Below, one piece after another: positions 10,376-25,400 of a DNA stretch of 64,000 bases. Each line of letters opens with the position of its first letter. Position 1 is the first letter of the stretch. A program made the translations under genes and the position numbers. Origin of the DNA: Caprella mutica (lineage: Eukaryota > Arthropoda > Malacostraca > Amphipoda > Caprellidae); assembly GCA_947561585.1 (NCBI GenBank), contig CANNZV010001873.1, positions 1-64,000 of the forward strand, given 5' to 3'. The notes beneath the pieces were generated by a model. The model ran no database searches. It had not been told where the DNA came from and saw only the letters and a list, made by a program, of their open reading frames with translations.

Positions 10376-12206
10376 GGTACACGGGAAACTGCCAGGCAGA
10401 AAACTGCCGAAGCGGAAAACTGCCAGTCATTTATTGGCAATTTAATCAGTTTAGTCAATAATGACATTTAATTTGTAAAAAGAAGCCGTTCGCCTTTCGT
10501 TAAGGAGTTAAAGGGATTTTCATTTTTACAAAATAAAAATAATAGTTAAATGTACACAAATTGATTAGAGATATATAAAAATATATAATTAGATAAATAT
10601 TACAGAAATTAATCGATTACAAATTGAAAATATAACCTTTCTTAGAAAATACTAAGAGAAGCAAATGAATAATTGTATTAGGGACAGAGTACAATTTCAT
10701 TGTTTACACAACGCGTCTTTACATTATCAGTTCATAACGGGTTTAGTGTCGAATTATTTCTTTTTGTGTTTATAATTTGAGAATTGAACAAGTCTTCAAC
10801 CCTGCAAACAATTCCCTATTGCATACACATATTTACCATGTGGTTTAATGGATTTGATGTGGCAATGCAGTATGAATATGTGTTATCCACATTGAACCAA
10901 TCTAACCATCATAAAAACATAAGTAACATGTGGTTTAATGCTTTTGATGTGGCAATGCAGTATGAATAATTGAATAAGTGTTATCCACATTGAACCAATC
11001 TAACCATCATAAAAACACATATTCACCATGTGGTTTAATGGTTTTGATGTGGCAATACAGTTTGAATATGTTTTATCCACATTGAACCAATCTAACTATC
11101 ATAAAAACACATAATTGACATGTGGTTATGCCATTTTAAAACCATATCATAAAGACATATCGTATAGAGATTGTATATACCACAACATATCCACATGTAA
11201 ATTACCATACTTATAACAGGTGTTTACCAAGTGTTATTTTCACAATTCATAGCAACATGTTAAATACCATACTTATAACATATGGTAACCACATGTAATT
11301 TACCATATTACCACGTAAAATAACATGTAATAAATATGGTATCCATTTCCAAGAATATGCATGGTATACACATGATTTAAATGTGTAAGTGCCACATGGT
11401 ATACACATGGAATTGTTTGTAGGGAAGCTTAATATTCACTTGTACTCACAATAAAAAAACTTTGATCGATGTTCGTGAAGTATTCAGAATTTGCAACCCA
11501 ACATCAATGATTATTAAACTGCTATTACTTACCTAATTCTCTGACAATTTCACTCGATCGAATTGGATGGCATATTAATTAATAATACTTTTTACATATA
11601 AATGAAAATTGTTAAAATGAATGGGTTGTGTTAATGACATGGAGAATAAAAATGGAAAGCAATAACTATTGAACAAACATATAAGTTGATTTATCATTCA
11701 CTCAATTTATTGTATAATTAAAAACTATATTATTGTGAGAATATCTAATTATCTAGTATTCACAAATCAGTACACAGGGTTTAACGTTTGCTTCGGAACC
11801 AAAGGCTATATTGCTGACGTCAATAGTAAATTAAAAACAAGAGACTATAAACGTAACTGAACATGTTTTTAAAATTTATGTGACTTTGAAAATAAGTTAA
11901 AATATTAATTGTAAAATCTTTATGTGTACTGAAGTTTGGTTTATTGCGTGTTTGATAAAGTAGATTGGTTGAAATATTATTTTTCTTTAAATATTATTTA
12001 AGTATTCCAATATCAGTGTAGTTATTACTGTAAAAATGAATGTCCCCTTAACCTCTTAAAGAAGGACTAACGCCGATTCTTATGAATTAAAATGTGTTTA
12101 TAACTAAAGAATATTTCAGAAAGTCAAAAAATATACATGTATTGCCAATAAGTGACTGGCAGTTTTCCGCTTCGGCAGTTTTCCGTCTGGCAGTTTTCCG
12201 GACACC
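10376..12206. mobile_element. 1.83-kb non-autonomous DNA transposon, 8-bp target duplication
   Basis: The flanks carry an exact 8-bp duplication, CGTTCTTC, at 10,368-10,375 and 12,207-12,214. Ends are inverted: GGTACACGGGAAACTGCC on the left and GGCAGTTTTCCGGACACC on the right. Each terminal repeat carries three spaced copies of GAAAACTGCC, giving arms of roughly 55 bp. There is no transposase frame; inside are a 94-bp tandem repeat and an AT-rich field of CATGTGGT/ACCATA words. An 8-bp target is produced by hAT, P, Merlin and Zisupton-type enzymes; the ends do not settle which. Confidence 0.9.
10825..11115. repeat. tandem repeat of about 94 bp (3 copies) inside the 1.83-kb element
   Basis: Three copies of a 92-98 bp unit share ACATGTGGTTTAATG, GATGTGGCAATGCAGT and TTATCCACATTGAACCAATC in the same order; a fourth is fragmentary after 11,110. 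Confidence 0.88.
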
Positions 12207-12382
12207 CGTTCTTCATACTATTCTTTAATATGGAAATAATTTAAGCATTTCTTATTACCTAACAATATCTTTTTTCAAAGTTCCCTCTTTTCCCCAGGTT
12301 TCTCTCTCCTTCTTCCTCAGTTTCCTCTTCAGTTGCAATACGGAGAAACGGTTTTGGCTAAAGCTTCTCTTGTACCTTCCTA

Positions 12383-12830
12383 GTGATCCTATATCTACCC
12401 AAAATGAGTCCAGGGAACCTAAACTTACCCAAAATGAGACAAAAGAACCTTTGCCTAACCAAAAATAAACCAAGGCACCTATATCTACCGAAAAATAGAC
12501 CAGGGAACCTATACCTACCCAAAAAGAGACCAAGGAATCTAAACTTACCCAAAAATAGACCAGGAAATCTCTACCTACCCATAAATAGACAAGGGAACCT
12601 CTATACCTACCTAAAAAGACACCAGGGAACCTCTATCAACCCAAAAGGAGACCAGGGAAACTATATCTACCCAAAAATAGACCAGGGAACCTATACCTAC
12701 ACAAAAAGAGACCAGGGAACCTCTAGCAACCCATAAATAGACCAGGAAACCTTTACCTACCGAAAAATAGACTAAGTAACCTCTACCTACCCAAAATGAA
12801 ACCAGAGAAACTATAGCTAGTTCTGTACCT
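12383..12830. repeat. 30-bp minisatellite (about 14 copies)
   Basis: Degenerate copies of a 30-bp unit containing CTACCCAAAAATAGACCAGG, with a few 31-33 bp units. GTACCTTCCTAGTGA occurs at both borders (12,370 and 12,823). The open frame on the plus strand is a period effect. Confidence 0.93.
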
Positions 12831-13427
12831 TCCTAGTGAACCAGTGATAAAAAGCGATACCTCCATGAATTCAATAACTAATCATACTAGTTTAAAAATT
12901 TATCATTTGGGCCACCTAAAACTCTTGTTTAAATACCTAATAATAATATCATGTAACAGTTTGTGAACTACACTATTGTGTTGACAGCGAAAGAATACTT
13001 TTGTGTTCTTCATTCATGTGCTACGAACATAATGTTGGTAATTAAGTTGCTACTGATTTGACAGTTGGACCCAAACTTAATAAGAAGTCAGCGTAGAAGT
13101 TATTTTAATGTAAGTTATTTGGAATTGTGTAGTCAAAATTATATGATAATATATTATATTTCTATTGTTGTTCTTTTAATTATTAATCCACAATTAATAA
13201 GTAGACTGGTTTAAGAATATATTTATTTTTTAATATAAGGCACAAAGTAAAGTTTTTTTTTAGAATACCCGATCGTAATTAAAGCGGTGGAATTAAATAT
13301 AGAAGTTTTAATATGTTTATATAATTTAGAATTTACAGTTGAAACATATAAATAGACAATATATATTTAAATGAACTGATAAGTTAACAGTTTCAATTAT
13401 AAATTAATAAGTAATTTATCATTTAAT
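12831..13427. other. AT-rich spacer, nothing assigned
   Basis: AT-rich sequence between the 30-bp minisatellite and the 3' end of the lipid transfer protein gene. No frame, hairpin or known repeat was recognised. Confidence 0.5.
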
Positions 13428-13433
13428 TTTATT
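13428..13433 (-). terminator. poly(A) signal of the lipid transfer protein gene
   Basis: On the minus strand AATAAA lies about 25 bp beyond the TAA stop at 13,459-13,461. It is the first such hexamer after the stop. Confidence 0.65.
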
Positions 13434-13458
13434 GTCGAATTGTGAGTCAGATTGATGT

Positions 13459-16400
13459 TTAAGGGACACAACTCTTGACTGTTTGATATTTAGACATTTT
13501 CATGAGTTTATTGTAGTCACTATCGCTATTACTCATTTTGAGGAATGGTACACCTTCTCCATGCACTCTTACGTAGGTGGGAGACTGTTTGGTTAGCCAG
13601 TTGATGCCAACCAAGACATCAGGAGTTAAGATGAGAGAAGCGTGATGCATTTGGAAAATCTTGAAACCTTCAGCGATTTCCATTTGCAAATTATCGTTGT
13701 TGCTGTACTTGGTGCCGTCAATGATGATTGTTTTCTGATTGATGTGGTAGACGATTGTGTGTTCTTTGAAAGTTACTGTCTGGAAATGGTTATCCTTTTT
13801 CAGGTTACCGAAAGTCATCTTAGTTCTGTTGTTAGCTGGCTTGTAGAGCCAGTATTCACACTTGGTGTTTGGTAGAGTGATGTGATTACCATTGATCATC
13901 TTCAAACGGTCTAGTCCGATAACAATGAAGTGTTCACCGAAACAAGAAGTTTTCAGTCCTATGTGCCATGGAGTGATTAGGACAGAACCCAAAGGCTGTC
14001 GCAGTGGAAGGTTGATTTGGTAACCACTTTTGTGGGTCTTCAGACCAATATGCTGGGGAGATAGAGCTATGATCGCTGATTCGACCATATGCATGTATTC
14101 TTTTCTTGAGTACTGAAATGAATGAATAAATTAATGCTACTGCCGGCAAACGTCGAAACTTAAAAAGGAAATAATTTCTTGTACGATTCATTGAAACTTA
14201 CCATATGAACGTATCTACCCAAGAGAGACCGAGTGCGAGCAACAGACTGGTATCTGCCGAACAGTTGAAGAGCGTTCAAAAAGTCATCTTGCACGTCATC
14301 AGTAATCTGATTGATTGCATCTTCTAGTTTTTGACATTTATCAGCAGTCCAAGAACAATTCTTCTCAATAAAAGAATCTAAGAGCTTCTTCATAATCTTG
14401 AAGAATAGTCGGATGATATCCGAATCAACTTCGCTTGATTTGATCTGGAGTGCTGAAATTGATAGGACATGTTAGCCTGAACGGAAAGCTCTTTCATTTA
14501 AAAAATCTATGGAATATATTCAGATAATTACCTTCCTCTACACGGTCTACGATAGACTGTACGAAATCATTGAAAGCCTTTTTGATTGAAGAATGCTTCT
14601 CAATAAACTGCTCATAAGTTGTCTCAATATATTTCGAAACGCATTGCAAGATATCGAAAGTAGAGTCTAGGACGGTTAAGAAAGGTGCAACGAATTCTTG
14701 AATTGGTTTCAACATGGTACTGACCAACTCAGACTCTTTGATGGTTCTCAGGAAATCTCTCAGTCCTTGCATGGCATATTTGCTTTGGGGGACTTTGGTT
14801 TCAACTTCTTCAGCGAATCTCTCGCCCAATTTTGAGAGGAATTCAGCCATCTTATCACGTATCTCTTGGTATTCAGATTTAACTGCAGCCTGTGTGAATT
14901 AGTTTAAATGAATTAGTTCAATGATATTTAAAACGATTATAAAAAATTAAACGCTATTCCGTAATGTCAAAAAAAGAATAATACAGATCTTATTGATGAG
15001 CTTATTCCAAATAGTTTATAAATCATTGACTACAGTTACAGTTAGAGATACGTTATAAGTTATAGCCTGCCTAACAACCTTATCTAACTGAAAGCTAAAG
15101 ATTTCATTGTCTAGATTACCTTAAATTCTTCTCTGCTTGCAATGCTGTTTTGAACGCGAAGTGCCAGAGTTTCAGGCTTGATGAGTTTCGTTGACAGAGC
15201 AAAGATAGGATGTTCAGCTCGTTCAGTATCATATCCGGACATTTTCTTCCATTCGGGAGTTGACGCCTCTCTGGTGTCCTTCATGAGACTTATTTCTCCG
15301 TGGATGTAGCTTTTTAAACCGAATTTAGCAACGTACCTATCAGTGCTGAATTTCTTACCGGCTACCACTTTGATGAAAGCAGGTTTAGATGCCAAGACTT
15401 GCACCATGTAAGGCTCTCTATCAGGAATCTTCATGGTAGTGTTCACTTGGAATCCTTGGACACCGTTTCTCACCAGAGATCGGTAGTTACCTCCAATTTC
15501 AAACTTGGATTCAGGAGAAGATATGGCGACAGTAATGACTCCATCGATAGGAGACTGTTTTACGTATTGTAATTTGACAACTGAAGTAGCAGGAGCTTGC
15601 AGGCTTCTGTGGAAGCTGGTAATTAGGGAAACTTCATGTTTGCCCTGTATTTTGTCGATAATCATGGTAGGCATGAACTCTGGTTCTGTCGTCTGTAATA
15701 TTAAGTGAATTGAGACTTATAAAATCTAATATTTTGAGGATCTTTTACATTTTTAACATGTAGACCGTTTGACGGTATTACTATATACTTAGTTATAATT
15801 AATATAATTCACTCTAATGAGTTTATCATTCGTTAAATTTTGACCTAAGTAATACGATATATAATATAACTAGGATTGGATGATCAACCAGCAATGTCTT
15901 TAAATCAAGTGACTGAAGAAATTATTTAATATGTAGTTTAATATACAAACACTATATAATATTTTACAATTATTAAATGCATTACTTACGTTTGAAGCAA
16001 GTGAGACGATAAATCTTTTTGTTTCAGGACCATATGTAATAGTCTTTACAATAACTCTCGTCGTATTATATTTTTTAGCCATGACATCAAGTTCAATTGT
16101 GGCTTCTCCTCCTACACAAACACTGTTGATACTTTTTTGACGACCATTATGAGGATATTCGAATTTCACTCTTCTGTGAATTCCCTTTTCAGTAGGTTGG
16201 CTGCTGAATTTCATTTCAATCATTTTCTGCCTTTGGCTAATATCAGGTATGATTCTGATAGATTTTTCACTCTCGGTCATTTTGCCGGTCATCTCAGCAT
16301 TCAATGAGGGAGCTTTAACAGTAACCTCCATATCTGAAGGTCCGTCACGCTTAGCCATCAGCTCCATCTGTGGTGAAGAGTTCTTAAAGATGTTCATTTT

Positions 16401-19400
16401 GGTTTCTCCTGTTCTGGAACTATCAGATGCACTGAGACTAATATTCTTTCCTGGTGCAACAGCATCAAGAGATATTTTAGCCGATTCTAATGCCCTTCTA
16501 GAATCATATTCAAAATCTCCATGATAATGGATTTCCAGTGGTGTTTGAGCAGGCGATTGTGGAGTCCTTTTAAAAATGCCCTGAAAAATAATGTTATAAT
16601 GTGGAAAAATTTAATTACTGTTATCCAAAAGTGACCATATTTGTCTCTTTTTTTGAAAGATTAAAGTACCTATAATCAGGATTTAATGTTGTGTCTGTTC
16701 TACCTATAGTGTGGACATTCTTTACAAAATCTAGATTTGAATTTTTGAAATCACTAAGACCTAACAAAATACTTACGGAAAGCATAGATCGGGTTTGTGA
16801 CGGTGATTTCCATTCGAATCTAAAACTAAAATGTGCAAGCCTTGGTGTATTCAACCTCACAATTGATAGAATTTCACGCCTAGCATCTTGTTGTTTGCTG
16901 ATTTCAAGACCATGTTCCATTTCGTAGACATTTCTAGATGGGGTTTTCAAGAAGAAAATATTCTCGACTTTGAGGTCATTGCGCTGAGTAAAGTCGATAT
17001 GTTGTTTACTCTTGAAGATGAAGAATTCGGATGTTCTGTTTTTGAGATGGACGATGATCTCATTCTGCATATCAGTCAATCCGTGGTAAGTATTGGCGTA
17101 TGAAATATCATAATATACTATTTTGCTTCCACGCATAGCCTGACCTCTGAAAAATGATAAGAAATTTAGTTGGACACCTATTTCAGTATATATGTACATG
17201 TTTTCAACTTTAGCAGTTAGAACTAACTGTAATATTTTGTGTTCTTTCTCAGTCTTTAGGATACCAGATACAGAGAATTTCTTTTCGGGATCTCTGTCTG
17301 CATCCCAACGGACCAGTGAAGAATAGTGGACGTCAGATCCAGATTTAATTGCATTAAAATGGCCATGAACATGTCTAGGAGATATCATTGGTACCCTCAT
17401 GTCTGCCTCAACCATAAGTTTTTCTTCAGATTTAAACAACAATGAGATATCAGAATCTATTTTTTCAGGAACGACCAATTTGCTCTCGAGCGACTTCACA
17501 GTTGGTGACCAAATGTAAGAATGTTTGTATTCGATAACCAGAGAAGTTTGGTTGCGTACAGCAATTTGTGTTTTATTAACCTCTGGGGACATTTCGAATA
17601 AACCTTCGACATGGTAGTTAATTTGATCAGATCCTCTGACACCGAGCGAAGTTGAGATCTTCTTAGTGGTATCAGTCCAGATTAATTCAAGAGGTCCTTT
17701 AATGATGACGACAACTTTCTCCTTGCTCTGCATAAAGAGAATAATAATACCATAAGAAACGTATTGTTAAGAAATGAATTGTACAACGTAAAAAATATGT
17801 ATGTACTTACCAGAAGATGAATTTCATAATCGTTCTCATTTTGTCCTTTTGAAACTAGACTCGAAGTGAACTTCCAGTTGACATCCTGTTTGGGCAACTC
17901 GAGGGATATCACAGAGAACCTCTTGGTTTGAGCTGAACCATCGCAATAGGCCACAGCATTCACAAGTTTCTCAGATTGACCATTGATGATCTCCATTGAA
18001 TAATAGTGGTAGTCTTGTAGCTCCTTGAATAAGATATACGATTTGTATAGCTCCTTTCCTGCTCTCACTGAAATAGAGATAATTATTTAGATACATTATT
18101 TTAACTATGGACGAAGCAACTATTGATTGAAAAGATTTATAATCAATGTAATTCACATATTACCAAGCGGTTTATTAGAATCCCAAAGTTGAAAGGTTTT
18201 TAAGATTCGAGCTTATGAATAGAATAATATTTCTTATAACCCTTATGATGAATGGGGCTCATGTTATTCGAAAGCTCGAGATTCCAAAATAAAAACTTTA
18301 ACGTTGAGATTTTATTAACCAACTCAAAATAGAAAATAAAGTTAAAATTCAAAGAGATGAATGTGGCCTATTTAATCCAAAGTTTGTGATTCCACTTAAT
18401 TTTCGACATCATAGCTCCCTCTCTCTAGGCGATGGTGCCCTACAATTAATGTTCTAATATATGATATACTGTTCCGTTATCTTCTTACTTGTCATATTGT
18501 TTTCAATTGTATATCCTGATTGATTAAACTGTCTATTTGTCAGAGATGAAACGTTGTAGAGAATAGATCCATTGGACAGGAGACTGGATTCACACAAGTG
18601 GACAATCTTTTCAGCTGTCTGATGCTTCCTCATGAAGCTCTCAGATCTGTAACTCTTAGTTGCAAATAAGAACTCCATCTTCTCGTAGTCAATAAAAGCT
18701 CTTTGGTTAACTCTTTCTCTCAGATGTCCACGGACTGAAAAAGTTAAATTTCGTAAGAAATAACGATGACTTGTAGAATAAAATAATGATGTCCGTATAT
18801 TATGACTCACCATCAACATTGACTAGTAAGTGTTCAGACCATTGTCCCAAAGTTTGAATTTTCAGAGCACCTTTTCTATCTCCGGATAACAGGGAGCTGT
18901 TGAATACCTTTTAAAGAATAACAATTTATAAATCATCTCTTTTATAAATCAACCTATTGTAAATGTTCTATAGTCATATTTTCGAAAATTGAACAAATAT
19001 AACAAACCTGAGTGAAATGAGCAAAAGTTACAAATTATCAAAATATTTGTCAAACGTAAACAAAATTCACCTATATTTATTTTTTCATCTAAACACAAGC
19101 CTATTTAATAATAAGGATACTTATAGGTCTCAAGAGAGAATAATCTATTTAAAATTTCAGTCTATAAACATTTAGTTTTAAGTAATTATGACTTACCTGT
19201 TGTTGATTTCCTGTGAATACATTCATTGAGCGTTCAGTAGAGTTTCCTGTAGTTTGACTTGAATAAATTATCTTGATTCCCTTGAGGGTCTCACCTGTAG
19301 ATTTGACCTCCATGGCAATCAATTGTGAATCCTTAGTTGATGTGTCACGTTTCATTTCAACAGCCATTTCAGCTGGAGTGCCCAAAACCCTGAACTTAGC

Positions 19401-22400
19401 TTCAAGGATTTCATTACTCTTCTTCGTTCCACTGATTTCGAATCCTGTAACGGAAGGGTTCGTCTTCTTCATGGTGGCCCACAGTCTCATTGGTTGCACA
19501 AGAGGATAGTCATTAGTATCCAAGAAGTTTGTAACGTCATACTCGTAACAAAATTGGACTTCGAGGAATTTACATGTTGAGCATTTTTTACCAGTTGCTC
19601 TTGGATCTCTTGACAGTGGAGTAGATCTTTGCTCCTTCTGTCCAGGTTTTTGGGTCATCAGATATCCCTCGCTTACTATATTGAAAGGTAGAATATCTGT
19701 TTCAGGTAAATCGATTTTAGCAGAGAAAGACTGTTGGTCCTTTTTAACAGTGAGAGTTAAATTACTTGGCATTGAAAGTTTAGTGTACCTGACTAAGCCA
19801 ACAGATGGTCCAAATTTGTATCCAACAAAGTTCTTCATAATGGCAGATATGATAGGAGTCATTGCCACTGTGGATGAAGATTGTGGAAGTCCCGATGAAA
19901 AAGTTGTTACAACATCGATATCCATGTTGATCATCAAAGGAATTCCCTGAATTGTGGACACTGTCATATCTCTTCTATATTGCATTCCTCTCATTGACCA
20001 AGCTGATGATTTAGCCATCACGCTGAAGAAAGAATCTCCTAGATATTCGTACATACTTTTAAGCAAAGCTACTTGACCACTTTTCTCGCTATCAAAACTA
20101 GAATAGATCATTTCTGTGCCAAATACTTTCAAAAAGTAGTCCATTTTTCCTGAACCAGAAGATGATTTGGGCATAGATAAAACTATTCCTCTAATCATCT
20201 GACCAACATTTGAATCTCCCAAAACAGTTCCAGGAGCAACAAGCTTCTGTAAAATCTGAGGCCAGTTTTCAAACCTTACTCCCATTTCTGCGACGTTGAA
20301 AATCTCCTTGAACAATTCCATGGTCAAGTTTGTCCTAAGTTCAGTAGGCATCATTTTCATCGAATCAAAGACGACATCGAAATCTATTTCGGAGCCCATG
20401 AAGTTGGATTTGGTGAAGAAGCTTCTTTCCGAGTGCATAGAGTTTGACCACATATCCTTTGGGTAGTCTTGTGAGATGTTGAGAGGTGCAAGTATTTGGG
20501 AGATGGAAAGCTTCTGTGGGTTGGTGGATTGTTGTAGAGAGGTCAAGTCAGACAGAATGTAAGACCTCACTGCAAAGAAATATAGGAGATTCAAAATTAG
20601 CTTTTTAATCAATAATTAAAGAAATATGAATTATTTTACTAATGCCAATTCTCTTTTCTACGGTTGCTGTATTCATCACCGTATTTCACTCATTAACTTG
20701 TTAACAAAATTCGATATTGCGATTTAAAGTAAGCTTAAAATGAAAATTGTCATTTCGTACTATTTCTAATTTATTTTAAAATTTATACATTTGAGAAAAC
20801 TAGTAACTATAATCATTTGGTCAGTACACTAGCTAGAATTTATTATTTTCTTACATAACATTCAACATCTATTGAACATTCTATGACTAACTAATAGTGT
20901 AAAAATTCGCCCTATGTGTGTAATTATTATATTCGTATTACAAATTCTAGAATTTAGTTATCATTTGAGTAGGTACCTCTTAAGTCAGATTCTCTTGTAA
21001 TGGCATCAACCAACTGATATAGATCGGATGAAGAAGAGCACTCAATACCAGCTTTGTAGGCGAAGATTCTGACATCAGGGCTGTCTTGGTGTTCTCTGGC
21101 GAGTGCCAAAAGTTGATGGCTGACCTGCAAAAACAAGTTGAATGAGAGGTTTTTCTTTAATCCTGTTTTCATTCGTCGAATGGAATGATCGTTGGAAAAT
21201 ATGAAATGGTCGTTGATATTCAACTAAGATCATCGATAAATAAAAGAATTAAATAGAGTAAATTAATTATATCATTCCATTGATATCAATAACTCACATG
21301 GCTCTTGCAAGGGAGTTTCTTTAAAGAATCAGCTGCAGCAACTCTCACGGCTTCGGGTAGATTTTTTTGCTGAACGATGGACAGAATTGTAGACTGAAGC
21401 GATTCAGTCATACGTCTGATATTACCTACGGCCTTTAGCAGGGCAATTGTCTGTATCCTCTTCGAATCGCTGCTCTTTGATTTAGCTGACACATCAGAAA
21501 GTTTGGCATTGATGGATTCAAGAACTTCACGAACTTCTGTAACATTTTCACAGTTGTAAGGAGATCCTTCGGTTCTGCAATAAGTACCGACTACAGATCC
21601 AGCAGACAATATGGTATGAGTAGGTAAGTCATCAGCTTCGAAAATTGGCCTCACGCTCTCCACACCGTGTTCGCAAATCCTTGGGATTGAGAAAAGGCTT
21701 AGAGTGTATTCAGAGACTCTCTTTTTGTGGAGAATTGAGTGAACCATGACTGGAACTGCACCATTGTTTATTGTGTACGTAACTGCATCTAGGTAGAGAC
21801 TTTCAAGATGTTCCACATTATCCCCGTATTGTCCATTCTTAATCTTCTGGAGGACATCCTCGACAGTTCTTTCAGGAACTTGATTGAGGTATTCGATCAA
21901 ATCTGAAAACATATCGGCTGTTTGGTTGTTCCTGGGGTCGTGTTCAATAATTCCGCTGATTTCGCGTAGTTTTCTTTCCAAATCTGCAATGACAGAAGAA
22001 TTTCCAGGTCCTAGAGCAAAATCATAGATGAGATTTGTTGGTCGGATTGAAGAAAGTTGAGGAACAGCATTTGATCGAGAAACACGTTTCAGTTTCAAAG
22101 TGGATCGTTGATCTGCCTTTGCAAACTTTTTAATACCCATCGCTGGGGTGACTTCATTAGAATCTCTGCATGAAACTGACTGAATAATTCCGTTCTCAAT
22201 CTCTTGAGTACATTTCGATTCGGATCTTCTCATTGCTGTTGGTGATTTCAAAATGGTGGCCATTGCAGGAGATTGATTGCTATCGGAGTACCTCTCTGTG
22301 CAGAGTCTGTGGTCCTTCATCTTCTCCACTATGATCTTCTGTCCTTGTTGTTGCACTGTGTAGTTGGTGGGGCAAACTCCGACCACGTCTGTCTGCAAAT

Positions 22401-25400
22401 GTGAGTTGAAGCTAAGTAGCTAGTCGAATTTGAATAACGCAATCGCATATTTGTTTCAGAACTTCAATTAAATGACAATAAATTAAGAACAAATAGCATT
22501 TTCATCATCAGATTTTTACACAATACTGGTAATTAAACAAAGTCAATCTAATCACAACTCTCCGGTAAATTTTTTTGTTGAAATCCAAATTGGCGGAGCT
22601 TGACAACAAGAAAATGAATAGCGGCTACTTCTTTATTCTCTACACTCTATACTATAAGTAGGTTATTATTGTGATAGTTAACTTATTTAAAATACAAACC
22701 TCTACAATGGTAGTACCAGAATACATGGTAGCGTTAGAAGGCAAACTATTCTGAAGAGTTGAGAGAAGTCCTTTCTTGATGTTGACAGCTGTTGTGAAAT
22801 CTCTTGGATCTGCACACACAGTCTCGAAAACACCATTCATGAAAGTGGCCTTCAGAGGAAATTCACTGACTTCTTTGGCGAAAGATGGATAACCTGAAAT
22901 TAAAGGACAAAATAGAATATTTTCCAATATGGCTACGACATATTTACCTTCTCGTATATCCTACAAATAGCAATACGTTAAATATATTTCAGTGACGGCA
23001 TCTAAAAATGTCGCAAACGTTAAAACCATTTCTAAATACTTACTCTGGCCATCCAGAAGCGGATTCTTGAACTGAACTGTCACTTCACATGGAGTGTCGA
23101 AATGAAGTTCCACCAGACTAGTCCATGATAACTTGGCCTCTTTGCTGAGTGTGTTCACTTGAACCTCCGACTCTACCTGCAGTTCGTATTCGTAGGTTTT
23201 GCCTGTTTCGTACCTGAGTTTCGACAGGTCATTTAACAGACAGGCCTTCTGGCAGAGATTTTGGGCTGGGGGCCAAGGCCATTGTTTGATAGGAACTGAA
23301 ATGGAAACATTGGAATGATCACCAAATAATAAACATATCAGTAGTAGGTACTGTCAGAAAAAAGAGTCACTCTGATGAGGTACTGTCAGAAAAAAGAGTC
23401 ACTCTGATGAAGTACTGTCAGAGAAAAGAGTCACTCTGATGAGGTACTGTCAGAAAAAAGAGTCACTCTGATGAGGTACTGTCAGAAAAAAGAGTCACTC
23501 TGATGAGGTACTATCAGAAAAAAGAGTCACTCTGATGAGGTACTGTCAGAGAAAAGAGTCACTCTGATGAGGTACTGTCAGAAAAAAGAGTCACTCTGAT
23601 GAGGTACTGTCAGAAAAAAGAGTCACTCTGATGAGGTACTGTCAGAAAAAAGAGTCACTCTGATGAGGTACTGTCAGAGAAAAGAGTCACTCTGATGAGG
23701 TACTGTCAGAGAAAAGAGTCACTCTGATGAGGTACTGTCAGAAAAAAGAGTCACTCTGATGAGGTACTGTCAGAAAAAAGAGTCACTCTGATGAGGTACT
23801 GTCAGAGAAAAGAGTCACTCTGATGAGGTACTGTCAGAGAAAAGAGTCACTCTGATGAGGTACTGTCAGAAAAAAGAGTCACTCTGATGAGGTACTGTCA
23901 GAAAAAAGAGTCACTCTGATGAGGTACTGTCAGAGAAAAGAGTCACTCTGATGAGGTACTGTCAGAGAAAAGAGTCACTCTGATGAGGTACTGTCAGAAA
24001 AAAGAGTCACTCTGATGAGGTACTGTCAGAAAAAAGAGTCACTCTGATGAGGTACTGTCAGAGAAAAGAGTCACTCTGATGAGGTACTGTCAGAGAAAAG
24101 AGTCACTCTGATGAGGTACTGTCAGAAAAAAGAGTCACTCTGATGAGGTACTGTCAGAAAAAAGAGTCACTCTGATGAGGTACTGTCAGAGAAAAGAGTC
24201 ACTCTGATGAGGTACTGTCAGAAAAAAGAGTCACTCTGATGAGGTACTGTCAGAAAAAAGAGTCAGTGATGCTAATTTCACAAATCATAGTTTTCTAATT
24301 TCCTATCATTGGTTTCACCAATTTGTCATCGTGTACTCAGACCAATTTTAAAATATCTACAAACATTACAATTAGTAAAGTTTATTTTTGGAAACTAATT
24401 AAACTGTCAAAAATAATTATAGATACACTATTTGTTCATAATGTAATCATATTTTAATTAAATACTTATAGATTTATTTTAATAGTAAGTTTTGATATTT
24501 AATGGATTTTACGGTTCGTAAAATGTTCCACAAAATTTAAATTTATTGTTTAAAATTAATGTTCAAAACAAGTTCATCTAAACGCCAAAATGTGAATAAA
24601 GAAAATACGTACCAAACGCTGCTCATGGAGACGGAAAAGCTACTCGGTGTTTGCATATTGCATAGGCAAATATTTAAAATCTTTTTGAATTAAAAATGGG
24701 CTCTATTTAATTACACCGATTTGTGGTATTTAATAAATATAAAAAATCGATGCAATGAATATATCCGGTCTGTTCTCAATTAGCGTGTGTAAACAAATTA
24801 CCGATTGTTAGCCTTGTGAGTTTTGACAATAGGCTTCATAAATTATAGAACTTAAGAATATCATAACTAGGGTTGTGACAATATGCTTTATATATCATAG
24901 AATGAAATGGTATCGAATACTATATACCGCTGGTGTAGAACCATTCAATACTCTTTAATTCTCTCCGTCTATATTATTACCAGGATATATGATTTTAAAA
25001 GCGTATTGTCACAACCTTAGTCATCACTGATAGTTATTTTGACATTACAGTGCCATTACTGCAGAATCATGAAGTTTTTTATAGGATATTATAATATTAT
25101 GAAGCCACTTCATAACTCGGGTGCACTAGATAGTTTTCTATTAAAGTCATAGAAAACTACAGTCTATGAGGGATAATTATGACGAAATTTTTGCCGTATA
25201 GGATTTTCTATAATTTCAACATAGAAAACTACTTCATAACTCATAGTTTCCTATTAAAATCATAAAAAAAACTATGGTCATTTTCTACAATTTGATCATA
25301 GAAAACTACTTTATAACTCAAGTGCATTTCATAACTCAGGTCCTTCAGTACTCGAGTCCATCATAACTCAGGAGTTTTTACCGAATCAGAGAAAATATTA

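Noticed and set aside
12383..12736. 117-codon plus frame with NLYLPKNRPG repeats
   Set aside because: Entirely within the 30-bp minisatellite; no flanking domain, signal or splice context.
17147..17177. Possible 31-bp intron inside lipid transfer protein exon 10 (GTGTCC...TTTTTCAG)
   Set aside because: Removing it shifts the reading frame, it is below normal intron size, and the uninterrupted frame translates sensibly.
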